In this document: piece after piece, positions 1-6,629 of the stretch
Numbering within the stretch: position 1 is the first letter of the stretch
How the letters are laid out: every line of letters begins with the position of its first letter
Assembly (NCBI GenBank): GCA_040400005.1
Contig: JBBARC010000037.1
Span: 1-36,194 of the forward strand
Source of the DNA: JBBARC01 sp040400005
GTDB lineage: Bacteria; Pseudomonadota; Alphaproteobacteria; Acetobacterales; Acetobacteraceae
Length of the DNA: 36,194 nucleotides
Reading direction: 5' to 3'
Translations under genes and position numbers: made by a program
Notes under the pieces: model-generated
The model's input: the letters and a program-made list of their open reading frames with translations, nothing else
The model's database searches: none
What the model was told of the DNA's origin: nothing

Positions 1-40
1 CAGGCTTAGCTTTTATGCGTTTCGCGGTTGAATCCGCGTT

Positions 41-87
41 CAGAAAAAAGAAAATCCTTACCTTTTTTTCCATTCACCCAATGGCCC
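41..87 (-). repeat. Partial copy of the palindromic repeat element (terminal half)
   Basis: Read on the minus strand it begins GGGCCATTGGGTGAA, a degenerate form of the terminal repeat AGGGCAATCGGGTGAA seen in full at 33604, and continues through GGTAAGGATTTTC to TTTTTTCTG, as the left half of other copies does. The anti-sigma gene ends inside it: its last codons (GPLGEWKKR) and TAA stop are element sequence. The second half of the element is not recognisable. Confidence 0.55.
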
Positions 88-741
88 CGCGCGCACACCG
101 GCAAAGCGCACCGCCACCACAATGGCAATCACCGCAGCCAAATGCGCCAGCAAATCGCTGGCTGTCGCATCAAACGGGTGGATCATCGACAGCAACGCCG
201 CCGCCGCCCCAGCACTGGCAAGCCCGCCCAGCAATGTGGTTAACCCTGGCCGCAGCGGATAGCCGCGCAACAGCAGCACCAGCATCAGCGCGCCCAAGGG
301 CAGCGACACCAGCAGCAGAAAATACATGCAGCTGATCATGTGCCCGGCCGGTTCGGCAATTGTATGGGCGGCGGCGGGCATGCGCAAACAGCCCAGCGTG
401 CTGGACGATACCCACACAGCCACCGCCGGCAACGGCAGCAAACCCCAGCGCGGCGATCTATCCGGCATGCTTGTCGCAAAGGCCGCAAACGCTGCCAGCA
501 CCGCGGTGCCCAGGGCGCCGGCCACCGCCAGCCCCATATCCGGGGTTTCCAACAGCCGGTGGCGCAATGTGGCAAAATCGGTGAATAAGCCAAACAGCAC
601 GCCCAGCCACAGCACGGCGGCCAGCCAAATGGCGGTGCGCTTCCACGGTGCCAGCACGCGCCGCACCGGGCGCAAATCGCGCGCCAGGCGCGCAATCAGC
701 GCATCTTGGGTGATCACCGGGCGGTCGCGCACGTCACTCAT
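58..741 (-). CDS. NrsF-family membrane anti-sigma factor (DUF1109)
   Basis: This 227-residue protein is mostly hydrophobic, with about six membrane segments (roughly 36-55, 70-90, 100-115, 135-158, 165-185 and 197-215) after a basic cytoplasmic N-terminus. That layout and its position directly after an ECF sigma gene match NrsF/DUF1109 proteins, which hold the sigma factor at the inner membrane until stress. Two cysteines (C118, C138) lie in and beside the fourth predicted segment; paired cysteines are known to matter for stress sensing in Caulobacter NrsF, so a redox or metal sensing role here is inferred. Its ATG overlaps the sigma gene by 8 bp, implying translational coupling. The last nine codons lie in a repeat element, so the native C-terminus may have been replaced. 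Confidence 0.82.
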   Translation of the reverse strand: MSDVRDRPVITQDALIARLARDLRPVRRVLAPWKRTAIWLAAVLWLGVLFGLFTDFATLRHRLLETPDMGLAVAGALGTAVLAAFAAFATSMPDRSPRWGLLPLPAVAVWVSSSTLGCLRMPAAAHTIAEPAGHMISCMYFLLLVSLPLGALMLVLLLRGYPLRPGLTTLLGGLASAGAAAALLSMIHPFDATASDLLAHLAAVIAIVVAVRFAGVRAGPLGEWKKR

Positions 742-1384
742 CCGCGCGGCCCTGGGGCGTGCCAGCCAAATGCTGGCGCAACGCCTTTAGTGCCCGATGC
801 AGATTAACTTTTAGCGCCACCTTATTGCGGCCCGTTAACCCTGCGGCGTCCTCCAGCGAGTGTTCGGCCAGGCCCAGCGTTTCCACCGCCTGGCGCTGGC
901 CGGCCGGCAATTTGGCAATCGCTTCGCGTAAGCGGGCGGCGTCCCGCGCGCCATCCAGTGCCGCATCGGCATCCACAAAAACTGCCGGCTCCATTTCATA
1001 CGCCAACGGGTCAAACACTTCGCGCGCCCCCTGCCGGCCGCGCACACGCAGGCAATCAATCGCCCGGCGGTCGGCAATGGCATACAGCCACGGCATAAAC
1101 GGCCGCGCCGGATCGTAAGTTGGCAGCGCCCGGTGGATGGTTAGCAACACATCCTGCACCACATCATCTACCCGGTCGGGCGCCACCCCGCGGCGGCGCG
1201 CAACCCGGGCGGCAATCGGCGCACAGCTACGCAGCGCCGCCTGATAGGCGCGTTGATCCCCCGCTTGGGCTGCCACCATCTGGGCGGCAAGCGTCGCATC
1301 ATCGGCGGCAGTCACGCGCGGCTTGGCCTTTCCTTGTCGCGCCAAACCTAGCGCGTAGTATGGCTGTGCTGCAAAGCCCGCCAT
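734..1384 (-). CDS. ECF sigma-70 family RNA polymerase sigma factor (sigma-F-like)
   Basis: About 216 residues. Region 2 includes DDVVQDVLLTIHRALPTYDP and PFMPWLYAIADRRAIDCLR; region 4 includes LPAGQRQAVETLGLAEHSLEDAA followed by a helix-turn-helix rich in L, N and R. This is a normal ECF architecture. The partner anti-sigma gene overlaps the 3' end by 8 bp. The reading frame stays open upstream to 1447, but that part (LLFRKSNEGSYLL) is repeat-element sequence, so the ATG at 1384 is preferred; GGAG sits only two bases before it, so a start slightly downstream is possible. Together with the neighbouring methionine sulfoxide reductases this resembles Caulobacter SigF-NrsF. No sigma-F-type site was found directly upstream; expression may come by read-through from the cytochrome b promoter. 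Confidence 0.85.
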   Translation of the reverse strand: MAGFAAQPYYALGLARQGKAKPRVTAADDATLAAQMVAAQAGDQRAYQAALRSCAPIAARVARRRGVAPDRVDDVVQDVLLTIHRALPTYDPARPFMPWLYAIADRRAIDCLRVRGRQGAREVFDPLAYEMEPAVFVDADAALDGARDAARLREAIAKLPAGQRQAVETLGLAEHSLEDAAGLTGRNKVALKVNLHRALKALRQHLAGTPQGRADE

Positions 1385-1393
1385 TACTCCCCC

Positions 1394-1582
1394 AGGGCAA
1401 TCGCGTAAAAGATAAGAACCTTCGTTTGACTTCCGAAAAAGAAGCAAAAAGCCTTTTGTAATGCTGGCCTAGGGCAACCCTGCCACCACGCCCTCCGAAC
1501 CAGCGTCATAAAAGTCTTTTTTGTTTCTTTTTTCTTCAGAAAAAAGAAAATTCTTGCTTCTTTGCAGTCACCCGATGGCCCT
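1394..1582. repeat. Full-length 189-bp palindromic repeat element, copy A
   Basis: The element runs from AGGGCAATCGCGTAAA to TCACCCGATGGCCCT, near-perfect terminal inverted repeats. Inside are two complementary arms (GAAGCAAAAAGCCTTTT on the left, AAAAGTCTTTTTTGTTTC on the right) around a GC-rich spacer. It has exactly the length of the copy at 33604-33792. It occupies almost the whole gap between the molybdopterin oxidoreductase and sigma genes, both on the minus strand, and so may terminate or attenuate read-through between them. Confidence 0.85.
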
Positions 1583-1592
1583 GTCACCCCCC

Positions 1593-2348
1593 TCACGACC
1601 CCGAGAACCAATTATAGCCAAGGTCTTCCCAGTAGCCGCCGGGGTTTTCGTTGGTCACTGTAATGGCGGTGATAAATTTCGGGTTTTTAAACCCCAGCTT
1701 GGTCGGAATGCGCAGCCGCAGCGGCGCCCCCCAGATCGGGCTCAACGCCGTCTGTTCAAACTCCAGCGCCAAAATGGTTTGCGGGTGCAGCGCCGATGCC
1801 ATGTCGATCGAGCTGTAATACTCATCGCCGCAGGTAAACCCGACATAGCGCGCGGTGAGATCGGCCCCGACACGGCGCAAAAAATTACCCAGCGGCACAC
1901 CGCGCCATTCGCCAATCTGGCTCCAGCCTTCCACGCAAATATGGCGGGTGATCTGGCTTTCCTGCGGCAACGCCATGATATCAGGCAGGGCCCAGGGCTT
2001 TTTCTGGTCAATCAGCCCGGCCAATTCCAGCCGCCAGCCGGCCAGATCGATCTGCGGCACGCGCTCGATCGGGTAGAACGCGTTAAAGCGGAACGGTTTG
2101 GTGATGTCGGCGCGTGTGTATGTTCGCGCCAACCGTGTGGGGCTAAACATCGCGGCCTGTACGCGATCATTAAACCGCAGCATCGCCCACAGCGCGCGGT
2201 CGATCACGCTATCATCATCGGAAAGATCGCAGCCGGTTAACAGGGTGAGTGCGCCCAGCGACAGCCCGCCGGCCAGGCCGCGACGGGTCAACCCAGGCTG
2301 CAATTTGCCCAGTGCCCGGCGGTGTTCAGGCAATAAAATGCGCGCCAT
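1593..2348 (-). CDS. Tat-exported molybdopterin-dependent oxidoreductase (sulfite oxidase/MsrP family)
   Basis: The protein has 251 residues. A twin-arginine motif (LTRRGLAGG, R22-R23) precedes a hydrophobic stretch ending LLTGC, a lipobox with C40, so the product may be a Tat-exported lipoprotein. The molybdopterin domain is recognised by RHICVEGWSQIGEWRGVPL, where C138 is the expected Mo ligand, and by the C-terminal YWEDLGYNWFSG. The family includes sulfite oxidases and MsrP, which reduces methionine sulfoxide in periplasmic proteins. The start at 2348 was chosen because it gives the Tat signal; the open frame upstream overlaps the cytochrome gene. It lies 2 bp after the cytochrome b gene, its likely electron partner. 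That partner is not an MsrQ-type protein, so the substrate (sulfite or methionine sulfoxide) is undecided. Confidence 0.85.
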   Translation of the reverse strand: MARILLPEHRRALGKLQPGLTRRGLAGGLSLGALTLLTGCDLSDDDSVIDRALWAMLRFNDRVQAAMFSPTRLARTYTRADITKPFRFNAFYPIERVPQIDLAGWRLELAGLIDQKKPWALPDIMALPQESQITRHICVEGWSQIGEWRGVPLGNFLRRVGADLTARYVGFTCGDEYYSSIDMASALHPQTILALEFEQTALSPIWGAPLRLRIPTKLGFKNPKFITAITVTNENPGGYWEDLGYNWFSGS

Positions 2349-2350
2349 GC

Positions 2351-2959
2351 TTATACCCCGCCCCGCTTGCCGGTGATCATGCCCAGTAAGGTGCGCGGCA
2401 CGATCGCCACCAGCACCAGGTGGATCAGCAAAAACCCAACAATCAGCACCATCATGGTAAAATGCAGTTTGCGGGCGGTGTCGTAGTCGCCGAACAGCGC
2501 AGTCAGCGGGCCAAACTGCACTGGCTTCCAAATCGCCAAGCCGGTCAGCACAGCAAGCACGGCGATGGCAACCACCCCGGCATAAAACACCCGCTGCACC
2601 GCGTTGTAGCGCCCCGCATCATGGGGCAAATTCAGCCGCAAAGCTGCCGCCATTTCCCCGGTAAATTCGCCAACCGATGGCAACGCCAGATCGCGGCGAA
2701 AATGGCCGCTGGCAAAACCATAGGCCAAATACATCGCACCACTGGCCATCAACAGCCACATGGCGGTCAGATGCCAGGCAATCGCGCCGCCCAGCCAGCC
2801 GCCCAAGGTGATGGCACCGGGAATGCGGAACGGCAGTAAGGGCGAAGCGTTATAAATCTGCCAGCCGCTGAGAATAAGACAAATCATCGCAACCGCGCCG
2901 ACCCAATGGCTCAGGCGCACAACGATATGGTGGCGCGGTGGTGGTGCAAGCGGGGTCAT
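2351..2959 (-). CDS. Membrane cytochrome b (thiosulfate reductase/Ni-Fe hydrogenase b-type family)
   Basis: The 202-residue protein has four membrane segments (about 15-33, 55-80, 125-145, 165-190) and histidines placed as di-heme ligands: H18 in RLSHW, H63 in AWHLTAMW, H166 in KLHFTMM and H180 in LLIHLVLV. This is the cytochrome b561-like fold that passes electrons from the quinone pool to periplasmic oxidoreductases. It is followed 2 bp later by the molybdopterin protein, so the two probably form one complex. A sequence matching GTAACC-N16-CGAA lies about 40 bp upstream, suggesting control by the sigma factor further down the same strand. Confidence 0.85.
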   Translation of the reverse strand: MTPLAPPPRHHIVVRLSHWVGAVAMICLILSGWQIYNASPLLPFRIPGAITLGGWLGGAIAWHLTAMWLLMASGAMYLAYGFASGHFRRDLALPSVGEFTGEMAAALRLNLPHDAGRYNAVQRVFYAGVVAIAVLAVLTGLAIWKPVQFGPLTALFGDYDTARKLHFTMMVLIVGFLLIHLVLVAIVPRTLLGMITGKRGGV

Positions 2960-2999
2960 ACATATCCAATAGTTTTAAAGCCGGGGCGTTCAAGCAGTG

Positions 3000-3025
3000 T
3001 TCGGCGCAACCGCGGGCTTGGTTAC
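3000..3025 (-). promoter_or_regulatory. Putative sigma-F-type ECF promoter for cytochrome b-oxidoreductase-(sigma-anti-sigma)
   Basis: Read on the minus strand: GTAACC, 16 bases, CGAA. This matches the Caulobacter sigma-F consensus as I recall it (GTAACC-N16-CGAA). The expected transcription start would give a leader of about 30 nt before the ATG at 2959. No transcript data are available. Confidence 0.6.
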
Positions 3026-3071
3026 CTTGCCGGCGTTTCTCCCACGTTGCGTAATTGTCACCCGTGCCCAG

Positions 3072-3097
3072 GTAACTTTGCGCCAACGCCGCCCGTA
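3072..3097 (+). promoter_or_regulatory. Putative sigma-F-type ECF promoter for msrB-msrA
   Basis: Plus strand: GTAACT, 16 bases, CGTA. The spacing is the same as in the divergent site 46 bp away, with one mismatch to the consensus in each box. The start codon of msrB at 3130 lies 33 bases downstream of the putative -10 element, which is a plausible leader length. Confidence 0.5.
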
Positions 3098-3129
3098 GTG
3101 GCGGTATGCGATCACAAAGGCATCCCACC

Positions 3130-3609
3130 ATGACACGACGCACGATAATGTTAGCCACCACCGGCGCCCTCGCCCTTCTGTTCGGCCGCAGCACCTTGGG
3201 TGCCGCCAGCACGCCGGCACAGTTCGAAATCACCCTGCCCGAGGCGGAATGGCGCAAACGTTTAAACCCCGCCGCGTTTAACGTGCTGCGCCAGGCCGGC
3301 ACGGAAGCGCCGGAAAGCAGCCCGCTTGATCACCAATTCGGTGCCGGGCGCTACGATTGCGCCGGTTGCGCCTTGCCGCTGTTTGCCTCCACCACCAAAT
3401 TCGACAGCGGCACCGGCTGGCCGAGTTTTTACGCCTCCCTGCCCAAGGCGGTGCAAACCAGCAGTGACAATAGCCTGTTGATGGACCGCACCGAAGTGCA
3501 CTGCCGCCGCTGCGGCGGCCATTTGGGCCATGTGTTTAACGACGGCCCCAAACCCACCGGTCTGCGCTACTGCATGAACGGTGTCGCCCTTACTTTCCAC
3601 GCAAGTTGA
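3130..3609 (+). CDS. msrB: Exported peptide-methionine (R)-S-oxide reductase MsrB
   Basis: The 159-residue enzyme reduces the R epimer of methionine sulfoxide. The MsrB (SelR) domain spans about 40-158, with zinc ligands C77/C80 (YDCAGC) and C125/C128 (VHCRRC), the HLGHVF motif and catalytic C148 in LRYCMNGVALTF. At the usual resolving-cysteine position the protein has T95 (FDSGTGWPSF), so it must be regenerated by another route. An N-terminal TRRTIM followed by a hydrophobic stretch predicts export, possibly by Tat. The ATG at 3130 is preferred to the ATG at 3106 because it opens directly on the signal and has AAGG nine bases upstream. It is followed 17 bp later by msrA. Confidence 0.93.
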   Translation: MTRRTIMLATTGALALLFGRSTLGAASTPAQFEITLPEAEWRKRLNPAAFNVLRQAGTEAPESSPLDHQFGAGRYDCAGCALPLFASTTKFDSGTGWPSFYASLPKAVQTSSDNSLLMDRTEVHCRRCGGHLGHVFNDGPKPTGLRYCMNGVALTFHAS

Positions 3610-3626
3610 AACCGGAGTTGTCCACC

Positions 3627-4349
3627 ATGTCCCCCCGCATCGTTGGTCTTGCCGCCACCACTGCCCTGGCTTTTGGGGCAGCACTCCTACTGACCTCGCC
3701 AGTGTTCACTCAAACCGCGCGCGCTGATGAAAGCTTTGTGGTGCCGGCACCGGCCCAGGATATCACGCCAGGCATCAGCAACCGCGCCGAAATCGTGCTC
3801 TCGGGTGGCTGCTTTTGGGGGGTTCAGGGGGTGTTTCAGCATGTTGCCGGGGTAACGCAAGCGGTCTCTGGCTACGCAGGTGGCGCCGCCAAAACCGCCG
3901 ATTACGAAACGGTCAGCACCGGCAGCACCGGCCATGCCGAATCGGTGGACATTATTTTCGATCCCCACAAAATCAGCACCGGGCAGATTCTGCGGATCTT
4001 TTTCAGCGTCGCCCACGACCCGACCAAAATAAACGCGCAAGGCCCTGATCGCGGCACCCAATACCGATCGGCGATTTTTGCAACAACCGATGACCAGCTG
4101 CGGGTAGCGCGCGCCTACGTTGCCCAGCTTAACGCAGCCCACGTGTTTGCAGCTCCGATTGCGACCGAGGTTACCCGCCTGCCGGCATTTTATGCGGCCG
4201 AGACCTACCACCAGAACTACCTAACCCTGAACCCCGGCCAGCCCTACATCGCGATTAACGACCTGCCCAAGGTTGCCGCCCTGAAATCCCTGTTTGCGCA
4301 AAACTATCGCGAAGAGCCTGCCCTGGTAGCGGACAGCCTGGCCAAATAG
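3627..4349 (+). CDS. msrA: Exported peptide-methionine (S)-S-oxide reductase MsrA
   Basis: The 240-residue protein has a signal peptide (about 1-33, ending in ARA) and an MsrA domain with the active-site GCFWG (C62), the GYAGG segment and a downstream AETYHQNYL motif. C62 is its only cysteine, so there is no resolving cysteine and an external reductant is needed. It reduces the S epimer of methionine sulfoxide, complementing the MsrB encoded just upstream. The ATG at 3627 follows a GGAG site at 3613; the frame is open to a TTG at 3606 but that start is less likely. Both genes are probably co-transcribed from the ECF-type promoter at 3072. Confidence 0.94.
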   Translation: MSPRIVGLAATTALAFGAALLLTSPVFTQTARADESFVVPAPAQDITPGISNRAEIVLSGGCFWGVQGVFQHVAGVTQAVSGYAGGAAKTADYETVSTGSTGHAESVDIIFDPHKISTGQILRIFFSVAHDPTKINAQGPDRGTQYRSAIFATTDDQLRVARAYVAQLNAAHVFAAPIATEVTRLPAFYAAETYHQNYLTLNPGQPYIAINDLPKVAALKSLFAQNYREEPALVADSLAK

Positions 4350-4423
4350 GGCCGGCCAGCGGTTGTCGCCGCGGCGCTTCTGCGCCAGTTTACCGCGGCA
4401 AATTGTTTTGCCGGAGATTTACT

Positions 4424-5137
4424 ATGCGCATCACGCGGCGGTCGGCCTTTTTGGCGGTTTCCCTCACGGCGGCAAACCTTGCAGCCGTCACCTTGGGGGC
4501 CGTCACCTTGGGGGCCGCCCCGGCGTGGGCCGGCGCATCTGATGAGCAGGCGGTGGTTGATCACGCCACCGGCACGCTGCAGGACCTCACCCGCGACAAA
4601 GCCTTTGGCAATGCGCAAGCGCTGATCCGCACCGCGCGCGCGGTGATGATCGCGCCGCGCATCATTAAAGCCGGTTTCTTCTTTGGCGGCGAAGGTGGAT
4701 CGGCCGTGCTGTGCGTGCGCGGCAAAAAGGGCTGGAGCTACCCGGCGTTCTACGCCATCGGATCGGCCTCGTTCGGCCTGCAAATCGGCGCCCAGCAATC
4801 GGAAATGATCCTGATCATCCGCACCGATAAGGCGCTGAAAGCCATGCTGAGCGACAAGTTCAAAATCGGCGCCAATGCGGCAATTTCGGTGGTTACTTTG
4901 GGGTCTAGCGCCAGTGCGGCATCCACCGGCAATCTTGATGCCGATATTATCGCCTGGGCATCGTCGACCGGCGCCTACGCCGGGCTTACCCTGGATGGCT
5001 CGCTTATTCAGCCGCGCGCCGATGGGAACGCCGCCTATTATGGCCGCACCGTATCACCCGAGGCGATTGTGCTGAAACACGAAACCAAAAACCCCGGGGC
5101 ACACGCGTTGCTCGCCAAATTGCGCACGCTTGGTTGA
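4424..5137 (+). CDS. SYLF/Ysc84-domain lipid-binding protein, exported
   Basis: The product has 237 residues. A basic start (MRITRRSAF) and a hydrophobic segment ending AWAGA indicate a signal peptide. The rest fits the Ysc84/SYLF family: a helical part with LIRTARAVMIAPRIIKAGFFFGGEGG, then SYPAFYAIGSASFGLQIGAQQSEMI and a C-terminal part with DGSLIQPR and NAAYYGR. Family members bind lipids; the bacterial role is unclear. The signal-peptide coding region contains a perfect tandem 15-bp duplication encoding AVTLG twice. The ATG follows GGAG at 4411. No obvious operon partner. Confidence 0.85.
   Translation: MRITRRSAFLAVSLTAANLAAVTLGAVTLGAAPAWAGASDEQAVVDHATGTLQDLTRDKAFGNAQALIRTARAVMIAPRIIKAGFFFGGEGGSAVLCVRGKKGWSYPAFYAIGSASFGLQIGAQQSEMILIIRTDKALKAMLSDKFKIGANAAISVVTLGSSASAASTGNLDADIIAWASSTGAYAGLTLDGSLIQPRADGNAAYYGRTVSPEAIVLKHETKNPGAHALLAKLRTLG
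4484..4513 (+). repeat. Tandem 15-bp duplication in the SYLF-protein signal peptide
   Basis: Two exact copies of GCCGTCACCTTGGGG lie head to tail and add five residues (AVTLG) to the hydrophobic core without shifting the frame. Confidence 0.9.
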
Positions 5138-5145
5138 TCGCCCCA

Positions 5146-5194
5146 GGGTGGGCAGGCAGGGTGGGCCAGGCAGGGGGAGCAGGCAGGGGTGGGA
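5146..5194. repeat. GGCAGG-rich direct repeats between convergent genes
   Basis: The short gap between the SYLF gene and the small minus-strand gene is made of imperfect repeats of GGTGGGCAGGCAGG type. No clear hairpin plus T-tract terminator is visible. Confidence 0.6.
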
Positions 5195-5197
5195 ACC

Positions 5198-5494
5198 CTA
5201 CCGGCTACGGGCGCGCCACAGCTGGAAGCGCAAAAAACCGTAGCCCAGCAGGGCGGCGGTGATCACCACCGGAATAAGCACCGCTGCCAGCCACAGCGAT
5301 ACAATAACGATGGTGGCAGCAGCAGACAGCACGGCCACCAGCACGGCACCGCCGGCCAGGCGCACCTGCCAGGGCGGACGCCGCTGCGGCCCGCGCGGAT
5401 CGCGGGGCGGCTGGCGGGCGAAAGGCGGTGGCGGCGCATCGACGAAATCGCCGGCCAGGGTCATGTCGATGGTTTTATCAGTTAGCTGTTGCAT
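5198..5494 (-). CDS. Small two-segment membrane protein, function unknown
   Basis: A 98-residue protein with a polar, proline- and arginine-rich N-terminal half (to about residue 45) and a hydrophobic C-terminal half forming two closely spaced membrane segments (about 47-65 and 67-85), ending in FRFQLWRARSR. I do not recognise a family. The start at 5494 (MQQLTDKT) was chosen over an in-frame upstream ATG because the upstream part resembles nothing. It stands alone, convergent with the SYLF gene. Confidence 0.55.
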   Translation of the reverse strand: MQQLTDKTIDMTLAGDFVDAPPPPFARQPPRDPRGPQRRPPWQVRLAGGAVLVAVLSAAATIVIVSLWLAAVLIPVVITAALLGYGFLRFQLWRARSR

Positions 5495-5612
5495 GATGTG
5501 GGGAAGAGTGGCGCTGCCCTGGCGGCACTGCAAGTGCTAGGCTGTACGCAACCTATGCCCAAGGGCGGCACCACCCCGCCCAATAGGCGTATCTGCCAGG
5601 AGTACCAGCGCC

Positions 5613-6011
5613 TTGCCCAAAGCGAAATTTTTTGCCGCCGTCGCCCTCGGCCTGTTCGCCGCCGCAGGGTTAGGCACCCCAAGCCCGGCCCGCGCCGATG
5701 ACGCCACCCCGGACACCACCGTATCGGATGATCTGCGCGATATCGTTGAACACGATATTGGCGCCCGCTTCATCTACCCGGAGACCACCCGCTGGCATTA
5801 CATCAGCGCCCGCCCCTATGTTGGCTCTGGCACCGCGATATGCGGCACCGCCAACGGCCAAACCGCGGCACGGCTTTACGGCGGCGAACAACGGTTTTTT
5901 GCCATTATCCGCGATGGCCGGGTCAAGCAATCGGGGTTTGCCGGCGATCGCGGCCACGACATTTTGGGCTCCACCGCCAAACTGCTGAACACGCTTTGCC
6001 CAGCCCCCTAA
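5613..6011 (+). CDS. Small exported protein, function unknown
   Basis: A 132-residue product. The TTG start is supported by AGGAG at 5598 and by the signal peptide it opens (KAKFFAAVALGLFAAAGLGT, cleavage near ARA-DD). The mature part of about 100 residues contains two cysteines (in TAICGTANGQTAA and near the end in NTLCPAP), which could form a disulfide, and a predicted beta-rich middle (GEQRFFAIIRDGRVKQSGF). No family recognised; periplasmic location is inferred from the signal. Confidence 0.6.
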   Translation: MPKAKFFAAVALGLFAAAGLGTPSPARADDATPDTTVSDDLRDIVEHDIGARFIYPETTRWHYISARPYVGSGTAICGTANGQTAARLYGGEQRFFAIIRDGRVKQSGFAGDRGHDILGSTAKLLNTLCPAP

Positions 6012-6025
6012 AGCTGTGCCGCGCA

Positions 6026-6080
6026 CCCTGCCCACGCCGTGGCCACGCCCTGCCCACGCCGTGGCCACGCCGTGGCCAAG
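6026..6080. repeat. 22-bp tandem repeat containing GTGGCCAC palindromes
   Basis: Two perfect 22-bp units (6026-6047, 6048-6069) and a partial third. Each carries CGTGGCCACG, so the tract could fold into alternative hairpins just after the stop codon at 6011. Confidence 0.85.
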
Positions 6081-6247
6081 CCGGGGCCAACCGGTGCTTG
6101 GCGGCGGCCGGCACACCTGCCGGGACGCGAAACATTTCGCTGCGGTGCAGCATACGATTTCCAAACATCGCTGAAAAAACAGGGTAAACACCCTAATGCC
6201 CGGTCCCCTTTTTTTTCGCGATCAGGCGATTTTTTCAATCCCAACCG

Positions 6248-6257
6248 CGTGATCACA
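6248..6257. promoter_or_regulatory. Palindromic motif CGTGATCACA upstream of the tonB operon
   Basis: The motif closely matches TGTGATCACA at 11601 and TGTGATCACG at 14812, in gaps before the TonB-dependent receptor and the first binding protein. GTGATCAC also occurs by chance in GATC-rich coding DNA here, so an operator role is only a hypothesis. Confidence 0.25.
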
Positions 6258-6433
6258 TTGGGCGAACGGGTTGCGCGGCTGGTGAAGCTATGGGATTAAC
6301 GCCCCCTTAATGACGCCGTTTGAAAACATTTCCGCAGCTTTTGCGCAGGGTTCGTGGCACGCCGCCGCCCTGCCCTTGCGTGCCGCCGCCGCCGCGCCGT
6401 TTGGTGCGGGCTTTGCCGTGACTAACAACACTT

Positions 6434-6478
6434 GGGCCAACAGCGCTGGGGCCAACAGCGCTGGGGCTAACAGCACCG
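6434..6478. repeat. Three tandem 15-bp repeats
   Basis: Two exact copies of GGGCCAACAGCGCTG are followed by a third with three changes. They lie about 150 bp before the tonB start. Confidence 0.85.
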
Positions 6479-6629
6479 CAGAACGGCCGGTTCTATTGAC
6501 ACACCCAATGCCACATTGCATCAGCATCGCCACTCAACAGAGTGTGACGCTTCAGATAGTGATGCTTCGCCGCGGGGTAAGCGCCGGCTATGCCGATGTG
6601 CCTCATTTATCAGTAAAGGAAGGCGCGGC

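Larger units (their letters stand above)
6012..6629. other. Gene-poor stretch between the small exported protein and tonB
   Basis: I see no convincing gene here. It holds a 22-bp tandem repeat (6026-6080), a weak hairpin at 6181-6194 followed ten bases later by a run of eight T, the palindrome CGTGATCACA at 6248, a triplicated 15-mer (6434-6478) and a TTGACA hexamer at 6496 without a good -10 partner. An open frame from 6310 to 6633 on the plus strand is low-complexity, alanine-rich, and overlaps the tonB start; I do not call it. Confidence 0.6.

Noticed and set aside
1385..1447. N-terminal extension of the sigma factor to 1447
   Set aside because: The added residues are encoded by the repeat element and do not resemble sigma factor sequence.
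6496..6524. Sigma-70 promoter for tonB based on TTGACA
   Set aside because: No acceptable -10 hexamer lies 16-18 bases downstream.
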